A stretch of DNA of 11,948 bases from Deltaproteobacteria bacterium (GTDB lineage: Bacteria; Desulfobacterota; BSN033; UBA1163), in contig VGSD01000038.1 of assembly GCA_016875155.1 (NCBI GenBank), positions 1 through 11,948 on the forward strand, read 5' to 3'. A model generated the notes under the pieces. The model had not been told where the DNA came from and did not search any database. It saw only the letters and a list, made by a program, of their open reading frames with translations. The position numbers and the translations under genes are program-made. Below, one piece after another: positions 6,349-11,948 of this stretch. Within the stretch, counting starts at the first letter, position 1. Each line of letters starts with the position of its first letter.

Positions 6349-7689
6349 TTAATAAATCTTCTTAATCTCCACTCCTTTAAAATAATGTTTCAAAATTTCT
6401 TCTGCTGAAAACCCCTGGGTGGCCATGGCAGCAGCCCCAATCTGGCAGAGTCCCACCCCGTGTCCCCAACCCGCACCGTGAAATATAAATTTCTTGGCAT
6501 CAGCCACGACGATAAAGGCGCTGCTGTAAAGATGAGTCCGGGAGAGCCAGCGCCTGATTTCGAGCTCCTTGCCAATGATCAGGCTTCTTTTCGAACCGAT
6601 AATCTTTAGACGGGAGATTCGACCAGAAGGTCCACGTCGTAGAGGTAGGATTTCTATCAGGGTCCCGAAATCAAAACCTGATTTTTGTCGAAGGATCTCT
6701 TCCAATTCTTTACGGGGATATTCCACCTTCCAGCGGAAGAAATTCTTCGTCTCCTGGTCAAAACCAGAGAGGATTCTTTCGAGAAGATGTTCATCCATGA
6801 CTCTGCAGTAGGCTTCAAGGGGGGAAAGAACCCATCTGGTGGCTTCTTCTTCTGTTCTTATGGACTGATGAGAGATAGGTGCATCCGAAACGGTAGTTAG
6901 GTAAGGAATCTGTATATCAGCCCAAGCCGTATTGAAATTTTCTGTGAGTCCGCCGCAGCACTTGGAATATCGGGCATCACAAATTTCATCCTGAAAAATG
7001 AGTACTCTCCCATGGGTTTCACGGACGGCTTCTTGTGCGTTGTCAGCAGCGCTCTTTGAGATCCCCTGATAGCGCTGGCAATGGTCGTCAGCACAAACAT
7101 CATATAGATCGTGATCCTCCCGATCGTACCATCGTATTATTTCTCCTTCTTCAGCCTTTTCGGACTGGGGAGGGGATCCTACTATTTTTTTCTTGCGGCT
7201 TAGGCCTGCCAGAAGCCAACTCCGGGATAAAATAGCATGTGCTTTCAAAAACTCTATATGAGCCTCACCGCTCATCTCCGAGGAGATCACGCTTTCCAGA
7301 TAATCCTCCAAGGAGATTTCATTGATGGCGGAAATCGTCCCATCTTCGCGCAGATGGAGGATCAGGTCTCCCTGAAAGGTTTGGTTCTCTTTCCTCTCCC
7401 AGTGAAACTGATTTCCGATAATAACGTTCGACAGTGAAAAAAGGGAGTTTTTTTCAGAGATGAGTCTAATTGAAGGGACGTAAATGGGTTGGTGCAGGGA
7501 CTCACTACAAAACATGATTCTCCCTGCATCCACTTTTGCTGAAAACGGGCCGGAGAATGGGCCTAAACGATCGCCATGAAAGATCCCTTCCAAATGGCCG
7601 GAGATTTCAGTCTGCTGGTCCATCACGCCCACATCGATCTTCGGCTCTTTTTCCCATTCTGCGGTCAGAATCCCTCTCCTTCGCACCAC
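6349..7689 (-). CDS. SpoIID/LytB-domain protein, predicted peptidoglycan lytic transglycosylase
   Basis: SpoIID-type proteins cleave peptide-free glycan strands, leaving anhydro-MurNAc ends. Of 446 residues, about 105-440 cover the domain: LEDYLESVISSEM with the glutamate equivalent to the catalytic one of SpoIID (E138), then FLKAHAILSRSW, CADDHCQRYQGI with the paired cysteines, EAVRETHGRVLIF, RYSKCCGGLTEN, and near the C-terminus the hallmark GWGHGVGLCQIGAAAMA. The first 100 residues are a beta-rich segment of the kind often seen before this domain. No signal peptide or membrane span is visible, which is odd for a cell-wall enzyme. The start is uncertain: GTG at 7689 or 7686 lies inside purL with the ribosome site too close, while AAGGAGAGG at 7674-7682 would better serve a rare ATT or CTG start near 7671-7668. 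It overlaps purL, so coupling is likely. Confidence 0.85.
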   Translation of the reverse strand: MVRRRGILTAEWEKEPKIDVGVMDQQTEISGHLEGIFHGDRLGPFSGPFSAKVDAGRIMFCSESLHQPIYVPSIRLISEKNSLFSLSNVIIGNQFHWERKENQTFQGDLILHLREDGTISAINEISLEDYLESVISSEMSGEAHIEFLKAHAILSRSWLLAGLSRKKKIVGSPPQSEKAEEGEIIRWYDREDHDLYDVCADDHCQRYQGISKSAADNAQEAVRETHGRVLIFQDEICDARYSKCCGGLTENFNTAWADIQIPYLTTVSDAPISHQSIRTEEEATRWVLSPLEAYCRVMDEHLLERILSGFDQETKNFFRWKVEYPRKELEEILRQKSGFDFGTLIEILPLRRGPSGRISRLKIIGSKRSLIIGKELEIRRWLSRTHLYSSAFIVVADAKKFIFHGAGWGHGVGLCQIGAAAMATQGFSAEEILKHYFKGVEIKKIY

Positions 7690-10600
7690 TCCCTTGCATT
7701 CTGGAACATCTTAATCCAGGGAGATGCCTCGAGTCTTTCCCTCAGATCAGCAGGCATCCATGGCCATTGCCATTTCAGAAAAGCCCGCTCTGGATGAGGC
7801 ATGACAGCCAGATGTCTTCCATCAGGCGAACAGAGACCTGTGATTCCAAAAGGCGATCCATTCGGATTAAAGGGGTAGCTTTGTGAAATCTTCCCATCCC
7901 TCTGGCCTTCATCATCCACGAAGATGAGGGAAACAAGCTTTTTATTGATGACCTCGTCCATCAACTTCGGGTCTGGGATATAAAGCCTACCTTCACCGTG
8001 GGCCACCCAAACTCCGAGTATGGATTCGCTCATACCTCTGAACATGATCGCAGGACTTTCCAGAATCTTTACAGTCACCCAGCGTGATTCAAAACGTCCG
8101 GAGGTATTTTGAACGAACCGGGGTTGCTGATGGTCAGGAATTCCGGGCCACGGCACCCATCCGAGAAGCCCGAAAAGTTGACACCCATTGCATACACCTA
8201 AAGAAAAGGTGTCAGGACGATTGTAAAAATCGTCAAACATCTTCCTTAACCTTTCGTTGAACCGGATGGCGGCAGCCCATCCTTTGGCGCTTTCCGGAAC
8301 ATCTGCGTAGGAAAATCCTCCCACTGATACAAGCCCCCTGAAACGCTCCAGCGTGACCCGGCCATGAATCAGATCAGTCATCGTGACATCCCATGGGCTA
8401 AACCCAGCTTGATAAAAAGCGGAAGTCATCTCGCGATCGCCATTGCTTCCCTCTTCACGGAGAATGGCCACATCAGGTTTGTTTTTGGCCTTGAGAAGGG
8501 AAGGGGGAGTTGGTTTGGGATTAAAAGGAATGACATAGGTTGGACCTTTTCGGTCAAAGATATTTTTTCTCTCCTGATCTGCACATTGGGGATTAATTTG
8601 GAGCCGCTCAATTTGATAGGAGGTCTCCTCCCAGATTTGTCGAAGGCCACGCATGTCCGCTTCGAGAACCTTTTGACTGTTGTAGGATAGAAGGATGTTC
8701 TTCTCTTTAGTCGTTTCTCCGATCACAACGGGACGAAGATCAAAAGATTGAAGAACCTCTAAAACCCTGTGGGCATCGTTGATGTGACATTCAATGACCA
8801 CTCCCAACTCTTCAGAAAAAAGCCCCTCGATGGGACTCCATGGACCATCCATTCGTATCTTTATTCCACAGTTTCCGGAAAAGGCCATTTCAAGGAGAGT
8901 CGTCATCAGCCCTCCATCGCTGATGTCGTGCCCTGCAAGAATGAGATTCTCGGAGATTAATTGCTGGATTGCATTGAATGTGCGTTTGAGCATCTGAGGG
9001 TCATCTACGTCAGGAGATTCATCTCCGACCTGTCCGTAGACCTGCGCTAATGCTGAACCTCCCAGTCGGGCTCGGTGTGGAGTGATTTCAATTAAGATGA
9101 GTTGGCTCGCACCAGGTTTTTTAATATCGGGAGTTACCACCTTCGTGATATCGGGCATGGTTGCATAGGCGGAAATCACGAGTTCACGGGGGGATTTGAC
9201 TATCTTTTCTTGAACCCGAGTTGCCATGGAGAGGCTGTCTTTACCGCCATCGGCTGCAATTCCCAACTGGATCATGAGATCCCGCATTGCGCAAGCCGCC
9301 TCATAAAGGGCTGCCCCTTCGCCGGGGAGTTTGGGTGCCCACATCCAATTGGCGGAACACTTGATATCTTGAAGGCCACTAATTTTGGCCCATACGATAT
9401 TGGTCAGCGCTTCTCCAACAGCCATGCGAGCCCCTGCTGCTGGGTTGACGAGCATCTTCACGGGCTGTTCACCAATGGAGGTGGCGGCTCCTGTTAATCC
9501 GAAATGGCTCTGGGCGACCACTGCCAGATTGCCAACGGTCAATTGAAGCGGACCACAGCATTGCTGTCGCGCAATCAAACCAGTGACGCTCCGGTCCACC
9601 TTATTGGTCAGAAATCTTTTTGAGCCGACGGCAAGGTTGCGAAGGACACGGGACAATGCGTCTTCTATAGGTAAGGGATCAGGCAGCTGAAGAGGTTTTC
9701 TCAGATATTGGCCACGGTTATCCCTGAACTCTTTTTGGGGCATATTGCCTAGGACCTTTTCGAGATCAAGGTTGACGGGTGTTGAGCCATCGCTTTCGTC
9801 ATGAACGACGAAGCGGCCGTCTCCAATCACTTCACCCAGAATTTCGCAATGGACTTTTTCCCTTTTGCAGATCGATTTGAATTCTTCGATTCTTTCAGGG
9901 AGGATTAAGAAGCCGCATCGCTCCTGATATTCGGCGATCCAGATTTTGAGAACCGATAGGGTAGGGTCTCCCAACCGGATCCTTCTGAGTTCGATTTTGC
10001 CTCCGGCTTTTTCGACGAGTTCTTTAAGAACATTGGCCGGTCCTCCGGCCCCTTGATCATGGGCACTCATCATGGGGTTGTGATCGCCCATTTCAATGCA
10101 AGCCCTGATGACACGGTTCATCTTCTGTTCCATCTCAGCATCGCCGCGCTGAACCGCATCAAAATCGAGCTCTTCCACATTCTCACCTTGAAGCTTACTC
10201 GAGGCAGAGCCACCACTCACTCCAATACCATAAGCAGGGCCACCAACTTGGACGATCATCATTCCTTTTTGAGCCTCATCCTTTTCAATATGCCTGGCGT
10301 CGATCTGTCCGATGCCACCTGTGAACATGATCGGTTTGATCCAGGCCCAGCGTTCCCCATCGGGAAGGGTCTGGTCGAAGGAGCGAGTGAATCCCAATAT
10401 CAACGGCTCACCGAACTTATTGCCGTAATCGCTTGCGCCGTCGCTGGCTCTGATTTCAATGGTGAGCGGAGAAGCTAGATTCGATAGATACTCAGCTCCC
10501 TTATCTTCCCAGGGCAGATCGTAGTTCGGGATCAGCAGGCTTCCCACACAGTATGCAGCGGTTCCTGCAACCACCAGGCCTCCTCTTCCTGTTGCCTGGA

Positions 10601-11486
10601 CATCGCGAATTCTTCCGCCTGTGCCTGTTTCAGCACCTGGAAAAGGAGCGACTCCGGTTGGGAAATTGTGAGTCTCTGCTGTAAAAATGATGTGGTACTG
10701 GACTTTCTGTTCTTTAAAAGGTGCAGGTGTTCCGGGTTGTCGAGGGACGATCGTCCAGCATTCATACCCTCTCATCCCACTCGAATTGTCTTTAAAGGCA
10801 ATGACGCTGTTATTTGGATTCGCTTTTAAAGTTGATTTTACGATATTAAGAAGCGTCTCCGGCATCACCACTCCATTAATAATCTGTTTCCCCTTGAAAT
10901 AACCGTGCCGTGAGTGCTCGCTGTTGGCGTTATCGAGATCCCTTATTTCAACGATCGTAGGATTTCTTCCTTCCCTCTTAACAAAATAATCGTAGTAGAA
11001 ATGTCTGTCCCACTCATCCATTGCAAGCCCAGGTATTTCTAGAAGTCCATCCGGGCCTTTTTCCAAAAGGGGTATCTCAAACACAGGCTCTGGTAGAATT
11101 CCAGATTCGAAACTCTCCAGTGGCCGGTCATACAAACATTCTGTCATTCGATCGTGATGATCACGTATAAACTGTTCCCTGTTTACCCCTCGAGGAAGGC
11201 GATATCTGCGGGAGCGTTCGATGCGGATGATTTTATCAAGGCCACAGGTGTGGCAAATAGCAACCATATTGGTTGAGTAGGCAGTCGCAAAATTCATACG
11301 GGGGCCTACTTCCACCACATCTCCTCCATATGGAAGAAAAGGTTTTGTAGATAATGTTTCCGATATGAAACCTTCCGCCAAAAGATGCTTCAGGATTGAA
11401 ATCTCATCAGAACTTAAAGGTGCTGAAGCCTCCACATTGAAGCAATACTCAAGGTTTTCATCTCTTTTTAGGAAGAAGTGTTGCAT
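7665..11486 (-). CDS. purL: Phosphoribosylformylglycinamidine synthase, fused large form
   Basis: Cytoplasmic enzyme of purine synthesis that converts formylglycinamide ribonucleotide, glutamine and ATP to formylglycinamidine ribonucleotide. At 1273 residues it matches the long one-chain form (E. coli about 1295), so no separate purQ or purS is needed. In order: an N-terminal PurS-like part, a linker with NSEHSRHGYFKG, the synthetase halves (HNFPTGVAPFPGAETGTGG and later ADGGKDSLSMAT), and a C-terminal class I glutaminase. Its triad is visible: Cys1099 in GVCNGCQ, then His1231 and Glu1233 in PHPERAF. The ATG at 11486 has AAGGAG 4 nt upstream. The 3' end overlaps the SpoIID-like gene by up to 25 bases. 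No defects seen. Confidence 0.97.
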   Translation of the reverse strand: MQHFFLKRDENLEYCFNVEASAPLSSDEISILKHLLAEGFISETLSTKPFLPYGGDVVEVGPRMNFATAYSTNMVAICHTCGLDKIIRIERSRRYRLPRGVNREQFIRDHHDRMTECLYDRPLESFESGILPEPVFEIPLLEKGPDGLLEIPGLAMDEWDRHFYYDYFVKREGRNPTIVEIRDLDNANSEHSRHGYFKGKQIINGVVMPETLLNIVKSTLKANPNNSVIAFKDNSSGMRGYECWTIVPRQPGTPAPFKEQKVQYHIIFTAETHNFPTGVAPFPGAETGTGGRIRDVQATGRGGLVVAGTAAYCVGSLLIPNYDLPWEDKGAEYLSNLASPLTIEIRASDGASDYGNKFGEPLILGFTRSFDQTLPDGERWAWIKPIMFTGGIGQIDARHIEKDEAQKGMMIVQVGGPAYGIGVSGGSASSKLQGENVEELDFDAVQRGDAEMEQKMNRVIRACIEMGDHNPMMSAHDQGAGGPANVLKELVEKAGGKIELRRIRLGDPTLSVLKIWIAEYQERCGFLILPERIEEFKSICKREKVHCEILGEVIGDGRFVVHDESDGSTPVNLDLEKVLGNMPQKEFRDNRGQYLRKPLQLPDPLPIEDALSRVLRNLAVGSKRFLTNKVDRSVTGLIARQQCCGPLQLTVGNLAVVAQSHFGLTGAATSIGEQPVKMLVNPAAGARMAVGEALTNIVWAKISGLQDIKCSANWMWAPKLPGEGAALYEAACAMRDLMIQLGIAADGGKDSLSMATRVQEKIVKSPRELVISAYATMPDITKVVTPDIKKPGASQLILIEITPHRARLGGSALAQVYGQVGDESPDVDDPQMLKRTFNAIQQLISENLILAGHDISDGGLMTTLLEMAFSGNCGIKIRMDGPWSPIEGLFSEELGVVIECHINDAHRVLEVLQSFDLRPVVIGETTKEKNILLSYNSQKVLEADMRGLRQIWEETSYQIERLQINPQCADQERKNIFDRKGPTYVIPFNPKPTPPSLLKAKNKPDVAILREEGSNGDREMTSAFYQAGFSPWDVTMTDLIHGRVTLERFRGLVSVGGFSYADVPESAKGWAAAIRFNERLRKMFDDFYNRPDTFSLGVCNGCQLFGLLGWVPWPGIPDHQQPRFVQNTSGRFESRWVTVKILESPAIMFRGMSESILGVWVAHGEGRLYIPDPKLMDEVINKKLVSLIFVDDEGQRDGKISQSYPFNPNGSPFGITGLCSPDGRHLAVMPHPERAFLKWQWPWMPADLRERLEASPWIKMFQNAREWCEGEGF

Positions 11487-11567
11487 GGTTCTCCTTCTTT
11501 CTAGGAGTTTATATGTAAATAATGATTGTTTTAACGTAACACTTTAGCGGTTTGAAAAAACTTTATT
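11487..11567 (-). other. purL leader, no clear promoter or riboswitch
   Basis: This AT-rich stretch lies between purL and the nearest palindromic element. Weak -10-like hexamers occur (for example TATAAA near 11508-11513), but no convincing -35 pairs with them. I see no purine riboswitch hallmarks. The only confident signal is AAGGAG directly before the purL ATG. Confidence 0.4.
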
Positions 11568-11696
11568 AAATCCCTCCCAACCTCCCTCCTTCGGCAAACT
11601 CAGGACAGGTTTGCCAAAGGGAGGTGAAGCCTCTCCCCCTTTGGCCTTTTTATCCCCGTAGAAAGTAGGGGCAAAGGGGGATTAAGGGGGATTTTA
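11568..11696. repeat. Composite nested palindromic element upstream of purL
   Basis: Outer arms AAATCCCTCCC (from 11568) and GGGGGATTTTA (to 11696) enclose two hairpins. In the first, CCTCCCT (11581-11587) pairs with AGGGAGG (11618-11624) and GGCAAAC (11593-11599) with GTTTGCC (11609-11615). In the second, CCCCCTTTG (11635-11643) pairs with CAAAGGGGG (11672-11680), with CCCC (11654-11657) and GGGG (11668-11671) inside. It has the same architecture as the element between murU and amgK, with longer inserted loops, so the two look like family members. Confidence 0.75.
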
Positions 11697-11777
11697 TGAT
11701 GATTCTTTTGATCCATTGACTCATAAATCTCTTTTTTTCAAAAAGCTAAGTTGATACGTTTTAACTATTTCCTTTTG

Positions 11778-11827
11778 TAACCCCCCTCTATTCCCCCCTT
11801 AAATTAAGGGGGGATGAAGGGGGGTTA
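11778..11827. repeat. Two-tier perfect palindrome, third member of the element family
   Basis: TAACCCCCCT (11778-11787) pairs perfectly with AGGGGGGTTA (11818-11827). Inside it TCCCCCCTTA (11792-11801) pairs with TAAGGGGGGA (11805-11814) around a 3-nt loop. The resulting 20-bp two-step stem is very stable. It could end transcription arriving from the gene beyond the right edge, although no long T-run follows on the minus strand. Confidence 0.75.
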
Positions 11828-11842
11828 TTTGTGGATAAGTTC

Positions 11843-11947
11843 TTAGTAAAATAGCCGTCGGCCTGGCATGTTTTTGTAAAAAACCTGGCCTTGGCTAAGG
11901 TAGATCAGCCCATGGACGACCAAGTTTAAGATATGACTCTGCCAGGC
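11843..11947 (-). CDS. C-terminal tail of an unrecognised ORF entering from the right edge
   Basis: One minus-strand frame is open from 11947 to a TAA at 11843-11845 and gives 34 residues, including NLVVHGLIYLSQGQVFYKN and ending RRLFY. I do not recognise a family. The DNA also carries inverted GCCTGGCA (11861-11868) and TGCCAGGC (11940-11947), so this may be part of a noncoding repeat or mobile element rather than a gene end. Too short to decide. Confidence 0.22.
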   Translation of the reverse strand, partial: AWQSHILNLVVHGLIYLSQGQVFYKNMPGRRLFY

Positions 11948-11948
11948 A

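Noticed and set aside
10053..10478. 141-residue plus-strand ORF, along with several other long plus-strand frames
   Set aside because: These are antisense to purL, whose conserved motifs cover the whole length; they are coding-frame shadows.
11830..11838. Perfect DnaA box (TTATCCACA on the minus strand)
   Set aside because: It is a single 9-mer beside a palindrome with no cluster of boxes and no dnaA, dnaN or AT-rich unwinding region, so an origin is not supported.

Overview
The window holds ten confident protein genes, all on the minus strand, plus one short probable membrane-protein ORF and a truncated ORF fragment at each edge. I saw no RNA gene, CRISPR array or transposase. The organism looks like a Gram-negative bacterium of moderate GC. 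The evidence is a long fused PurL (synthetase plus glutaminase in one chain), an AmpG-like muropeptide transporter and an AmgK/MurU-type pair. The many GGGAGG/CCCCC nested palindromes between genes resemble those of uncultured Desulfobacterota or Nitrospirota. That taxonomic guess is inference, not proof.

Following transcription (right to left), the first block (about 11486 to 3058) is housekeeping. It runs purL, then a SpoIID/LytB-domain protein overlapping the purL end, then an AmpG-like permease, a MurU-like sugar-1-phosphate nucleotidyltransferase and an AmgK-like sugar kinase. The last four read as one cell-wall turnover and recycling set. SpoIID-type enzymes cut denuded glycan strands, AmpG imports muropeptides, AmgK phosphorylates MurNAc at C1, and MurU makes UDP-MurNAc. 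This bypasses de novo UDP-MurNAc synthesis as described in Pseudomonas. I treat the assignment as family recognition plus context.

The second block (about 2966 to 187) looks accessory. A mazEF toxin-antitoxin operon has a near-consensus promoter overlapped by a perfect 16-bp palindrome. It is followed at short spacing by a possible 36-residue single-pass membrane protein. Next come an L-2-amino-thiazoline-4-carboxylate hydrolase-family protein with a twin-arginine N-terminus, and an orphan protein that joins a type I restriction HsdR-like nuclease domain to an Mrr-like N-terminal domain.

Noncoding structure is rich. Two nested palindromic elements sit upstream of purL and a third separates murU from amgK. 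A pair of oppositely oriented arrays of an 8-bp unit fills the spoIID/ampG gap. The only gene-free stretch above 300 bases (11487-11842) is filled mainly by the two palindromic elements and the purL leader.
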